This document shows positions 26,471-35,218 of a stretch of DNA of 64,000 nt, one piece after another (within the stretch, counting starts at the first letter, position 1; each line of letters opens with the position of its first letter). This DNA is from Parabacteroides timonensis (GTDB lineage Bacteria > Bacteroidota > Bacteroidia > Bacteroidales > Tannerellaceae). A model generated the notes under the pieces. It worked only from the letters and a program-made list of their open reading frames with translations, had not been told where the DNA came from and did not search any database. The stretch is taken from NCBI RefSeq assembly GCF_900128505.1, contig NZ_LT669940.1:1544764-1608763 (forward strand). The letters are read 5' to 3'. A program made the translations under genes and the position numbers.

Positions 26471-27418
26471 TTACTTAGTAAGAACATTCCACAATTCCTG
26501 ACAATACCAGCCTTTTTCAGGAGTCCACACTTCTCGACCATCATTCGTAGATGTAAACACACCTGAAGAGAAACAGACTGCTTTAAAATTATATTCTCCA
26601 TACAAAACTTTCATTAATCCTCTATTTTGATATTTAGTAAATATTCCAGGATATTGGTGTTGGATATTAGTAAAAAAAGCTTTTTTATTAGGCATACCAT
26701 CTTTTTTGTATTGATGACGATGTCTATCTGATTTATTAAATAAGAATACTATTTTATCTTTAGGAGATATAAGCCCCTGCATGCTACATATTTTTTGTGC
26801 ATAAAGGTTACGCTCATTTTGATCACGCCCCCAATCTTGTTCAACAAAAAATACCCAGACTTTTCTATTTGGTGCAGTACGTATTGCATGGATATAGGTT
26901 GGAAAATCCAATGCGGAAGTTCCATCAAAATAGTGTTCACCTGGCGCTTCAAGAAATTGACAAATAGGCTCTCCGACTGAATCTAATATTTTAACCAACA
27001 TAAAACTTATAACATCTGTACCTCCTGGAGCATATTGACTATATGCCATATCTTTAAGATTTGTGCACATTTTAGCATAATGGAGATCTGTCTGAGGTCG
27101 AAAAACAGCTTCTGGTACTACTTGATATTTACCATAATCTTCAAGATGCTGATCATTGCCTGATTGATATTGGTCATGACCTTCAAGAAAGCGAATCATA
27201 CGCAGCAACGCTAAAGTTTTTCCTGATGCAGGTGAACCAAAAAATACAACAATAGAAGTATTCGGATCTGGAATAGTAACAGTTATATTGTTAACATCAT
27301 GTATTTCTTCATCAGTATATGTATCACGTGTTACTGTTTCCATATTTATATTACTAGTTCTATTTTGATTATTAACGTTATTATCGTTAATTAAATCATC
27401 GAAATTATTGGCATTCAT
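26471..27418 (-). CDS. P-loop GTPase-like protein
   Basis: This 315-residue cytoplasmic protein has no signal or membrane segment. After an Asn-rich leader (about 1-45), G1 is GSPASGKT at residues 61-68. A G3-like EAPGEHYF lies at 157-164 with Glu in place of the usual Asp, G4 is NKSD at 228-231 and a G5-like FSSG at 283-286. NKSD indicates guanine specificity. Between P-loop and G3 there is an insert of about 85 residues, larger than in Ras-like GTPases. It is the only NTPase of the operon and is flanked by membrane proteins, so it probably acts as the switch. It might be a divergent member of the DO-GTPase group; a profile search would decide. Confidence 0.8.
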   Translation of the reverse strand: MNANNFDDLINDNNVNNQNRTSNINMETVTRDTYTDEEIHDVNNITVTIPDPNTSIVVFFGSPASGKTLALLRMIRFLEGHDQYQSGNDQHLEDYGKYQVVPEAVFRPQTDLHYAKMCTNLKDMAYSQYAPGGTDVISFMLVKILDSVGEPICQFLEAPGEHYFDGTSALDFPTYIHAIRTAPNRKVWVFFVEQDWGRDQNERNLYAQKICSMQGLISPKDKIVFLFNKSDRHRHQYKKDGMPNKKAFFTNIQHQYPGIFTKYQNRGLMKVLYGEYNFKAVCFSSGVFTSTNDGREVWTPEKGWYCQELWNVLTK

Positions 27419-27441
27419 TTACGTATCGTTTTTTAGTATTA

Positions 27442-28515
27442 TTAGATTGCATTATTGTTACTTTTATTGAATGTAATGTCAAAAAAAACAAATCCCGCCA
27501 AATCTACAAGTAGAGCAATAAAAACCCACCAAATAAAACCATGTCCACTGTATTTATCAGTAGTAAGAAAATCTTTCCAGACATCGGGCACACTAAGCAT
27601 TTCTTTAGCCTCCGGCATAGCACCTTCACGTGTATATCTCTTTTGGTCATTATCTTTAAAAGCTATATATTGAGAATTAGCTTTAATGAATGAATAACTA
27701 TTAGTTAAGTCATCAACAGCAGCAGCAATTATTTCATTGACTATTCCATTCATTCTATTAATATCAGACAAGGCTATTTCACCGTTTTTTACTAAATTAT
27801 CAAGTATTTTAGAGCCCATCATTCTCTTTATTTTTTCTATTTCCTTATCGCAAGTCGCACGATATATTTTTAACTGTTCATAAGCTTGCCCCTGATAATA
27901 ATTTATAGCAGTTAACCATTGTGAACGTATAGTTCCAGTATTAGCAACTCGCTGAATTTTTTTATTAAGAGTTCTATCAAGCTCTACAAGAATAGTTTCG
28001 AATCGTGAACCGATACCAACAGCACTCGGATTATCTATTTCAGCCAAAAGGCGAAGGATAAGTGCATCAACAGCCTCTTTCTTGCTATCATAGTTATTCT
28101 CAATCTTCTTTATTTCCACATTGTTATCTTTCAATCCCTGCAAGTAACTTTGTGTACGTGTAAGATCTGACGTAATAATATTTTTGATTGATGCACGATA
28201 AAGTAGTGTATGAGTATTAGTAGGTAGACTTACCATAAGCCAAAATATGATAAGCCCCAAGAAACCAAGTAAAAACTGTCCTCCACGACCAAATAGTTTA
28301 TCCCCAAAATACTCATTCCTATCAAGAGCCTTAAGCACCTTAGAGAAACATATAGAGGCAATAATATAAAATACAACTGCAATAAGCCATGCTCCAGCAA
28401 GGGTGATTGATGGTTGCCAAATATAAAGTGATTCCGCTGTCCAAAAACAACTAAATCCAGCAAGACCAAGAAATGCTACGACAGATACGATTTTTGTATA
28501 ATTCAAAGTTTTCAT
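27442..28515 (-). CDS. Polytopic membrane protein with long non-cytoplasmic helical domain
   Basis: The 357-residue protein has predicted membrane segments at about residues 10-28, 36-57, 79-97 and 327-348. Between the third and last lies a ~225-residue, mostly helical domain (YLQGLKDNNVEIKKIENNYD; IEKIKRMMGSKILDNLVKNG; MNGIVNEIIAAAVDDL). With the short loops inside, this domain would face the periplasm, although topology is uncertain. No family is recognised. It is the first gene of the six-gene operon, 23 bases before the GTPase gene, and may be the sensor or membrane platform. Confidence 0.7.
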   Translation of the reverse strand: MKTLNYTKIVSVVAFLGLAGFSCFWTAESLYIWQPSITLAGAWLIAVVFYIIASICFSKVLKALDRNEYFGDKLFGRGGQFLLGFLGLIIFWLMVSLPTNTHTLLYRASIKNIITSDLTRTQSYLQGLKDNNVEIKKIENNYDSKKEAVDALILRLLAEIDNPSAVGIGSRFETILVELDRTLNKKIQRVANTGTIRSQWLTAINYYQGQAYEQLKIYRATCDKEIEKIKRMMGSKILDNLVKNGEIALSDINRMNGIVNEIIAAAVDDLTNSYSFIKANSQYIAFKDNDQKRYTREGAMPEAKEMLSVPDVWKDFLTTDKYSGHGFIWWVFIALLVDLAGFVFFDITFNKSNNNAI

Positions 28516-28683
28516 CTTATATTATTTATTAAATACTAAAATATCTCATCACAATCTATGTTCTTTAAGTATTTGATCAAATCAACTTTATCGTAATATT
28601 ACCTGCTATTTCCACGTATCGATTCAGTTCATTTTTCTTTATTTCTTTTCAAAAGAATTATCAAATACTGAAATTATTTTAAA

Positions 28684-28691
28684 CAAATGTA
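28684..28691 (-). promoter_or_regulatory. -7 box candidate for the GTPase operon
   Basis: TACATTTG on the minus strand matches TAnnTTTG and lies 168 bases before the first gene of the operon, inside the 284-base gap after the response regulator. No good -33 element was seen. Confidence 0.35.
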
Positions 28692-28799
28692 TCAAATTAA
28701 ACAAACTTCACTATGCGACATATCATCATAGAATGTTTATTGAACCTAGAATTATGATAAGCGATATTAATTTATTCATAAATGCACTAATTTAAATAC

Positions 28800-29567
28800 T
28801 CATAGTATCTCTAATGCCTCTTTTAGTCTCCTATAATATCTCTGCGATACATTTAACTCAATATCCGTAAACGGCGGATACAATTTACATTTTAATGTCA
28901 CATTTTCAATTGAACATAAATAATTCAGATTGACAATGCAATCTTGATTTATCTGTATCAAAGAAAAATTGATACCTAACAAATCTTTAGCATTCGTACT
29001 CATACGTAACTTATAAAGTTTGCAGTCTGTTAACATCATTTGCCAACAACGTTGCTCTTTTAGATATTGGAATAAAAGAATCTCTTCACATTTCACCAAA
29101 ACCAATCCAGAAATGGTTTGTACTGCAAACTTATTATGTAGAACAAGTAATTTACGCAAAGCTTGTTCTATATTCACTTTTTCACTTTTAGCAAGATGAG
29201 AGCGAAAACGACTTATTAAATCATCCAATTCTTTCTCTTTATACGGTTTTTTCAAATAATCAAAAGCCGAGATACGAATCGCATTTAGCAAATATTCATT
29301 GTAAATAGTATAGAAAACAACATGCATATCCGAATGAATATCAGATTGTATTCGCTCCAAAAGCTCTAAACCAGACATTCCCGGCATCATAACATCGATA
29401 AAAAGTAAATCTGGCTGCAACCGGACTATCTCACGGGCAGCATTATCAGAAGATGTACATGTTGTTACGACACGTATTTCCGGGAAGCGTGATAAATCAT
29501 TTTCTAAACATTTGATACAAGACTGTTCGTCATCGACAATGACTGTAGTAATTTCATTTATATTCAT
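28800..29567 (-). CDS. LytTR-type response regulator
   Basis: The 255-residue protein has a receiver domain with D12-D13, phospho-acceptor D58 (LLFIDVMMPGMSG) and the conserved Lys in FDYLKKPYK. The C-terminal LytTR DNA-binding domain spans about 145-250 (VQTISGLVLVKCEEILLFQY, SLIQINQDCIVNLNYL). It is coupled by ATGA to the histidine kinase gene. The next gene in the same direction, 284 bases downstream, is the first of the GTPase operon, making that operon a candidate target. Confidence 0.92.
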   Translation of the reverse strand: MNINEITTVIVDDEQSCIKCLENDLSRFPEIRVVTTCTSSDNAAREIVRLQPDLLFIDVMMPGMSGLELLERIQSDIHSDMHVVFYTIYNEYLLNAIRISAFDYLKKPYKEKELDDLISRFRSHLAKSEKVNIEQALRKLLVLHNKFAVQTISGLVLVKCEEILLFQYLKEQRCWQMMLTDCKLYKLRMSTNAKDLLGINFSLIQINQDCIVNLNYLCSIENVTLKCKLYPPFTDIELNVSQRYYRRLKEALEIL

Positions 29568-31612
29568 AAGGCAAAGTTGTAATTAAGTGGGACAATTAAT
29601 GAGACATTGGTTCCATGCTGTTTTCCTGAAATAGAATATAAATTTTTGATGGAAAACTGCATTTTACAAATATTGTAAGTATTCAATAAATCTGTTGTAC
29701 GATATAATATTTTTAAACCTTGGCCAGTACTTCTTTCATCCCTCGCATGTGCACCAGGATTGTAGCCAATACCATTATCGTCTATCGATATATGAAGTTC
29801 TTCATCTTCAACATAGATAGATATCACAATAGTCGGATCCAAAGAATCGGCATTAAAAGCATATTTCACAGCATTCTCTACTGGTATTTGAATGGACATC
29901 GAAGGGATCAACGTTTCCAATGGCACATCGGAAGAAACATTCCATTCAATATGAATACACTCCGGATCACCAAGCATCTTTAATTTCAGATAGTTCTTCA
30001 CATAAATGATTTCATTTTCTAATGGAACTGCCAACTGTTCGGAAGAAAGCAAATCACCTCTCAATACATCGATCAATAAATTCACAGGTTCAGAAAGTTC
30101 CTCATAACGACGGAAAATAGGCATCACTGAATTCAATACATTAAATATATAATGTGGAGCAATGCGGTTTCTGACAACTGCCATACGTAATTGGGTAATA
30201 GTAGCAACTTGTTGTTTATAACGAAGCTCTTTCTTCCTACGAATATAGAATAGAATACAAACCATTAATAAAACAACAATAATTAATCCCAACCCAGCGA
30301 TCCATGCAAACCACATCCATTGCAGAGCTTTAGCTTCAGTATTAGCAATCCTGATGTCTTTCTTCAAAAGAGTCGTATCCTGCCGATAACGAAAATCTGT
30401 TTCACGGATGCTATTTTCAATCTTCATATTTCGTAAAGAATCTCCACAGACGTCTGCCTGGTTCCTGTAATAATATGCCTGGGCTAAGTCATTTTTCTTA
30501 CGATATAGCTCTTCTAACCGTTTATTATGATAATACTGATATTGAAGATCCGTATGAAGTGTATCATAAGATTGTTCCAATCGCCGGGAAGCTTCCTGCA
30601 AATCATTTTCCAGCAAAGCCAAAGATGCAAACAAACCATCCATATAAAATTTAATACCAGGCTGTTGTAACCCTGATTGTCCGAAAAAAGCGACAGAACG
30701 TTCCAGATAATGACGGGCAGAATCCGGCTGTTCCTTCAATAGGTAGATTTCACCGATATTACCTTCTACTATACCCCGGTAAATGGGTTGAGGAAAGTTG
30801 GCAACTATCGCATTGGCCCTCTGAAACCAAATTAGAGCTTTATCATACTCTTTGGTTACATAATAATAATTACCTCTTGAGTTTGTAAAATAATACTTTT
30901 CATAATCTGTTCCTTTACTCCAATATTGCTCCGCTTTTTGAAAATAAGAGTCAGACAACGGATAGTTTTCCAGTTCCTGATACAACCGACCCAACCCCGA
31001 ATAAATAGGATAGTTCATCTTATCACCCACAGACAAAGAATCTGAAAGAAATAATGCTTTACGATAATAAAAACCAGCCCACTCATAATGCCCTTGGCGC
31101 TGATAACAGTCTGCCAAATTTATATATACATTTACAGCAGGCAAACGATCCTTGACGTTTGCCTGCTGTAATGCTTCAGAAGCATTACACAAACAGACAA
31201 TGGCCGAATCCCATTGATTCATATCCTGAAAAAAAACACCGCGACTATTATATGCATCAGCCGATAATTTTAGTGTACGATTATCTTTCTCTGGTTGCCT
31301 TTCAATAAAATTCAAGATACAATCATTCAATAAAAATGCGGAATCTGTTTGGTTACTAAAATAATAACAACGGGAGATTGTTTGCTCCATATTATAATAG
31401 TTTATACTATCCGATACATTTTTCTGATCAACCCTCAACTTAAAAATAACTTCTAATGGTTTTACAGCCAAAGAGTCCATATAGAGTGAAAGCAAAGAAT
31501 CGACCTTGCTCGTTTCAGCATCTTTTACAGATGATCTCTGAAATGAACAACCTAATAAAAGACTAAACAGGATAACAAATATCCCATATGGCGTTAACTG
31601 TTGTTTTTCCAT
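29564..31612 (-). CDS. TPR-containing LytS-type sensor histidine kinase
   Basis: The protein has 682 residues. The N-terminus looks like a lipobox (LLLGC, C22), unusual for a kinase but common in Bacteroidetes TPR sensors. TPR-like repeats fill about 80-400 (AYNSRGVFFQDMNQWDSAIV, YSGLGRLYQELENYPLSDSY), probably in the periplasm. One membrane helix lies at 432-456. The His-kinase box is RIAPHYIFNVLNSVMP with H487, and the ATPase part shows ENAVKYAF, DNGIGYN and GQGLKILY. It belongs with the LytTR regulator that overlaps its stop. Confidence 0.92.
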   Translation of the reverse strand: MEKQQLTPYGIFVILFSLLLGCSFQRSSVKDAETSKVDSLLSLYMDSLAVKPLEVIFKLRVDQKNVSDSINYYNMEQTISRCYYFSNQTDSAFLLNDCILNFIERQPEKDNRTLKLSADAYNSRGVFFQDMNQWDSAIVCLCNASEALQQANVKDRLPAVNVYINLADCYQRQGHYEWAGFYYRKALFLSDSLSVGDKMNYPIYSGLGRLYQELENYPLSDSYFQKAEQYWSKGTDYEKYYFTNSRGNYYYVTKEYDKALIWFQRANAIVANFPQPIYRGIVEGNIGEIYLLKEQPDSARHYLERSVAFFGQSGLQQPGIKFYMDGLFASLALLENDLQEASRRLEQSYDTLHTDLQYQYYHNKRLEELYRKKNDLAQAYYYRNQADVCGDSLRNMKIENSIRETDFRYRQDTTLLKKDIRIANTEAKALQWMWFAWIAGLGLIIVVLLMVCILFYIRRKKELRYKQQVATITQLRMAVVRNRIAPHYIFNVLNSVMPIFRRYEELSEPVNLLIDVLRGDLLSSEQLAVPLENEIIYVKNYLKLKMLGDPECIHIEWNVSSDVPLETLIPSMSIQIPVENAVKYAFNADSLDPTIVISIYVEDEELHISIDDNGIGYNPGAHARDERSTGQGLKILYRTTDLLNTYNICKMQFSIKNLYSISGKQHGTNVSLIVPLNYNFAL

Positions 31613-31770
31613 ACTTACCTTCCCTTTTTAACAAAGGACATAAATTATTATGATATTTACAATCGTTCAAATCCATTTTAACGTATAAGCAATCATTATT
31701 TCGTTTAAATACCATATTTCAACACATAAACGCGAAAGCAAGTTTGATTTTCAAAAGTCATTAATCATAT

Positions 31771-32025
31771 TTACTAACTAATAAAGGAAATAGTACAAAT
31801 CTATATAATGGTTACATTGTCACAGGTATATTTGAATCACAGGAAAATATAGTAAATTCTCCCCGTCAGGATGCTAACACACAGCCCGGTGATTTAAAAT
31901 TTAAAGATATCAATGGAGATGGAGTTATTGATGAAAGCGACAAGGTTACGGAAAAATATTTATCAGAAATATTAAGAACAACAAACACAACTTCTAAAAT
32001 TACTGTTTATATTGCGGCAAAATAA
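31771..32025 (+). pseudogene. Fragment of a SusC/RagA transporter gene
   Basis: An open plus-strand frame of 85 codons without a start codon encodes NGYIVTGIFESQENI, then NTQPGDLKFKDINGDGVIDE. The GYxTxGIF...SQE...QPGDxKxKDxNGDGxID pattern is diagnostic of the C-terminal third of SusC-family transporters. After DESDK the sequence no longer looks like SusC and ends at TAA (32023-32025). No other part of the transporter is present. This marks a deleted polysaccharide-utilisation locus. Confidence 0.75.
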
Positions 32026-32047
32026 ATACGATCCTATTTCAACTAAA

Positions 32048-32074
32048 AGAGGATGCCCCAATGGAGCATCCTCT
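32048..32074 (-). terminator. Terminator of the glmM operon
   Basis: AGAGGATGC (32048-32056) pairs exactly with GCATCCTCT (32066-32074) around a 9-base loop. On the minus strand the stem is followed by TTTTAG. It lies 23 bases after the glmM stop. Confidence 0.8.
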
Positions 32075-32096
32075 GTCATTTAATATATGTATAAAT

Positions 32097-33485
32097 TTAC
32101 TTACACATCTCATTAATCACCGCGATCAACTCTCCACCTATTTCTTCAGCTTCTTTCATTGTATGAGCCTCTGCATAGATACGGATGATCGGTTCAGTGT
32201 TACTTTTGCGAAGGTGAACCCACTTATCCGGGAAGTCGATCTTTACCCCGTCGATATCAGTAATATCGTATTGAGCGAACTTTTCTTTTACCTTAGCTAA
32301 AATTGCATCCACATCGATCTCCGGAGTAAGCTGAACTTTCTGTTTAGAGATAAAATACGGAGGATAGCTGGCACGTAATTCGCTTGTTTTCATTTTCTTC
32401 TTTGCCAAATGAGTCAGGAACAAAGCGATACCCACCAAAGCATCACGTCCATAATGGCTGGCCGGATAGATCACTCCACCATTACCTTCACCACCTATAA
32501 CAGCATTGGTCGCTTTCATTTTGGCAACAACATTTACCTCTCCTACTGCAGCTGCATTATATTCACATCCATGAGCACGAGTCACATCACGCAATGCACG
32601 GCTTGAACTCAAGTTACTTACCGTATTACCCGGTGTATGGCTTAACACATAGTCAGCTACTGCAACCAAAGTATATTCTTCACCAAACATTTCACCATCT
32701 TCACAGATAATAGCCAAACGGTCTACATCAGGATCGACAACGAAACCTACATCTGCTTTGGCATGCTTCATCAAATCAGAGATCTCAGTTAGGTTCTCAG
32801 GAAGAGGTTCCGGGTTATGAGAGAAATTACCATGAGGAGCACAGTGCAGTTTGAAAATTTCTTTTACACCTAAAGCATACAATAAATCCGGCAGAACAAT
32901 ACCACCTACGGAATTTACGGCATCAATAGCAACACGGAAGTTGGCAGCTTTAATCGCTTCTACGTCTACCAGGTCGAGATTGAGTACACTTTCGATATGT
33001 TTCTGTTTATATGTATTGTCGACGATCACTTTTCCTAAATGATCGACATCTGCAAATTCAAAACTTTCAGAAGCTGCAATTTCCAGAACCTCTGCACCTT
33101 CTGCCGCATTCAGGAATTCGCCCTTTTCATTCAGCAATTTTAATGCGTTCCATTGTTTTGGATTATGACTGGCAGTCAGAATAATACCGCCGCATGCTCC
33201 TTCCATGGCTACAGCTAATTCAGTAGTCGGAGTTGTTGCCAGGTCGATATCGACCACGTCAAAACCCATTCCCGTAAGCGTACCTAAAACCACCTGTTTT
33301 ACCATCGGGCCGGAGATACGGGCATCACGTCCTACTACGATCTTGTTTGATGTTGCTTTTGTGCTTTTTCTAATGAAGGTTGCATAAGCTGCAACAAACT
33401 TCACAATGGCTAACGGATTTAATCCGTCCTCCGGTGTTCCGCCTATTGTACCGCGAATACCGGAAATAGATTTAATAAGTGTCAT
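32097..33485 (-). CDS. glmM: Phosphoglucosamine mutase-type phosphohexomutase
   Basis: This 462-residue alpha-D-phosphohexomutase should convert glucosamine-6-phosphate to glucosamine-1-phosphate for peptidoglycan and LPS. The phosphoserine loop is TASHNPKQWNALK, the metal loop is DPDVDRLA and the sugar loop is GEGNGGVIYP. The C-terminal phosphate-binding region contains RKSNTEPIIRIYAEA. The sugar loop differs from the usual bacterial GEQSGH and is closer to archaeal-type enzymes, so mannose or glucose phosphates cannot be excluded. It is the last gene of the rpe-comEC-nrnA-DUF4827-glmM run. Confidence 0.85.
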   Translation of the reverse strand: MTLIKSISGIRGTIGGTPEDGLNPLAIVKFVAAYATFIRKSTKATSNKIVVGRDARISGPMVKQVVLGTLTGMGFDVVDIDLATTPTTELAVAMEGACGGIILTASHNPKQWNALKLLNEKGEFLNAAEGAEVLEIAASESFEFADVDHLGKVIVDNTYKQKHIESVLNLDLVDVEAIKAANFRVAIDAVNSVGGIVLPDLLYALGVKEIFKLHCAPHGNFSHNPEPLPENLTEISDLMKHAKADVGFVVDPDVDRLAIICEDGEMFGEEYTLVAVADYVLSHTPGNTVSNLSSSRALRDVTRAHGCEYNAAAVGEVNVVAKMKATNAVIGGEGNGGVIYPASHYGRDALVGIALFLTHLAKKKMKTSELRASYPPYFISKQKVQLTPEIDVDAILAKVKEKFAQYDITDIDGVKIDFPDKWVHLRKSNTEPIIRIYAEAHTMKEAEEIGGELIAVINEMCK

Positions 33486-33493
33486 AAGTTAGA

Positions 33494-34069
33494 CTATTTT
33501 TCGAATGTATATTTTACTTTGCTAAAATAAATTGGTCTGTAAGCACTCTGGAAAGTATTACTCATTCTTTTAAATGGAACTATCAATCTAATCACAGCCT
33601 CATTTCCGACATGGTATAAACCTGTAGCCAGACCCTCACCTACAAAATAATCAGGAACATAATCTCTTGCTTCTCCGGAATAAACATTGTAACCGAAAAT
33701 AAACTCGGTAGGATATCCATAATAAGCGACTCCATAAGTCAGATTATTAACATATAAAGAATCACCATCCAAAACACCATTTGCTTCAAAACGGCAAAGG
33801 ACCTTTGTTGTTCCAAGTACTGCCCGCTCTCCATTTCCTGAATCTATTACATTCAGATACACATCATTATCCAATTTCACGAATTCATTTTCCTTAAAGA
33901 CCCCATCTGCCGGATAGTCCTTTAGAACCTTAATTCCTTCACGGTCAATCAATCGATCGATTGCTTTCCTCTCATCCTTCAACCTCTCTGTATATGACTT
34001 CGTTTTATCGCATGACACCACCATCAGGGCAGCACACAAAATCATCAGGATATAAAAACCTCTTTTCAT
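33494..34069 (-). CDS. DUF4827 lipoprotein
   Basis: The 191-residue lipoprotein has a lipobox ending in C20 (LMVVSC). The body (YTERLKDERKAIDRLIDREG, GVFKENEFVKLDNDVYLNV, and a final AYRPIYFSKVKYTF) is that of DUF4827 proteins, which resemble FKBP-type peptidyl-prolyl isomerases and recur beside glmM in Bacteroidales, from memory. Isomerase activity is unproven. It lies 8 bases upstream of glmM in the same operon. Confidence 0.8.
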   Translation of the reverse strand: MKRGFYILMILCAALMVVSCDKTKSYTERLKDERKAIDRLIDREGIKVLKDYPADGVFKENEFVKLDNDVYLNVIDSGNGERAVLGTTKVLCRFEANGVLDGDSLYVNNLTYGVAYYGYPTEFIFGYNVYSGEARDYVPDYFVGEGLATGLYHVGNEAVIRLIVPFKRMSNTFQSAYRPIYFSKVKYTFEK

Positions 34070-34124
34070 CTGTTATTCTTTAATGTATAAATGAGCGACA
34101 AATGTAAATAATATCCGCCATATC

Positions 34125-35174
34125 TCAGGCAAGTTTCTCTATTTCTTCTGTTTTATTAGGATTAAATTCTTCTAATCCTTTCTCAAAGACAGCTACAGCT
34201 TCTTCCAGAGAACCATGAAACTCTCCACCGGAAGCATTTTTATGGCCACCTCCATTAAAATACTGGCAAGCAAATAGGTTACAGGGGAAATCTCCAACCG
34301 AGCGTAAAGATACTTTTATATAATCTTTATCTTCACGGATAAAGACACTAAACGATACTCCTTCAATACTCAACGGCATATTCACGAAACCTTCCGTATC
34401 ACCGGTTACATAGTTGAACCGGTCTAATTCGGCTTGTGAAAGAGTGATCAATGCAGCATGTTTTTCCGGGTAGATCTTCATCTTTTCATACAAGACATAG
34501 CCTTGCATGCGAAGACGTGATTCTGAATAGACCTGGAAAACTTTACGATAAATCAAATCTTTATCTATTCCTTTCTTTATCAGTTCACCGATAATCGTAT
34601 AAATTTCAGGTTTATTCGAATTATAGGTAAAAGAACCTGTATCCGTCATCATTCCGGTATAGATACAAACGGCAGCCTCTTTGTTAAGCAGATCGAACAT
34701 ACCCATACGACAAATAAAACGGAAAATCATTTCACTGGTAGATGACATTTCCGGATATGACATGGAAACCCGGCAAAAGTCAGCAGGGTTCAGGTGATGA
34801 TCGATCAAAACCTTACGTCCTTCCGCAGCGATAACAGCCGGAGCCAGTTTCTCTATACGTTTAGGTTCATTAAAGTCCAGACAAAAAATCACATCCGCGT
34901 CATGGATTAGCAGCTCCGCAAATTCCGGATACTTTTCGTGTATCACAATATCCTTTGCTCCCGGCATCCATTTATAGAATAACGGGAATTCATTGGGAAC
35001 AATTACTGTTACATTATCTTTACCATAGGCTGTAAGGAAATGATACAATCCCAAAGAGGAACCGAGGGCATCGCCGTCGGGAGTAACATGGGTCACGATA
35101 ACAAAACTTTCGCCTTTCTCTACGTATTTCTTGGCTTTCTGAATTTTCTCTTCCTGAATGATTTTTGTAATCAT
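34125..35174 (-). CDS. nrnA: DHH-family oligoribonuclease / pAp-phosphatase
   Basis: The 349-residue protein degrades short RNA oligonucleotides and 3'-phosphoadenosine 5'-phosphate. The DHH domain shows VTHVTPDGDALGSSLG, FCLDFNEPKRI and LIDHHLNPAD, followed by MMTDTGSFTY. The DHHA1 domain ends with NGGGHKNASGGEF. All expected metal-binding Asp and His residues are visible. It lies between comEC and the DUF4827 gene and is co-transcribed with them. Confidence 0.92.
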   Translation of the reverse strand: MITKIIQEEKIQKAKKYVEKGESFVIVTHVTPDGDALGSSLGLYHFLTAYGKDNVTVIVPNEFPLFYKWMPGAKDIVIHEKYPEFAELLIHDADVIFCLDFNEPKRIEKLAPAVIAAEGRKVLIDHHLNPADFCRVSMSYPEMSSTSEMIFRFICRMGMFDLLNKEAAVCIYTGMMTDTGSFTYNSNKPEIYTIIGELIKKGIDKDLIYRKVFQVYSESRLRMQGYVLYEKMKIYPEKHAALITLSQAELDRFNYVTGDTEGFVNMPLSIEGVSFSVFIREDKDYIKVSLRSVGDFPCNLFACQYFNGGGHKNASGGEFHGSLEEAVAVFEKGLEEFNPNKTEEIEKLA

Positions 35175-35218
35175 ATATTATCTTGTTTACAAGGACAAAG
35201 GTACTACTTTTTTATGTT

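Larger units (their letters stand above)
31613..32096. other. Gene-free region between the kinase and glmM
   Basis: This 484-base gap contains a plus-strand SusC fragment (31771-32025) and the glmM terminator (32048-32074). The part next to the kinase (31613-31770) is A+T-rich and probably holds its promoter, but I found no clear TAnnTTTG/TTG pair. Confidence 0.5.

Noticed and set aside
22087..28515. Type VI or type IX secretion locus
   Set aside because: No sheath, tube, baseplate, VgrG, TssM or Por-type component is recognisable among these proteins.
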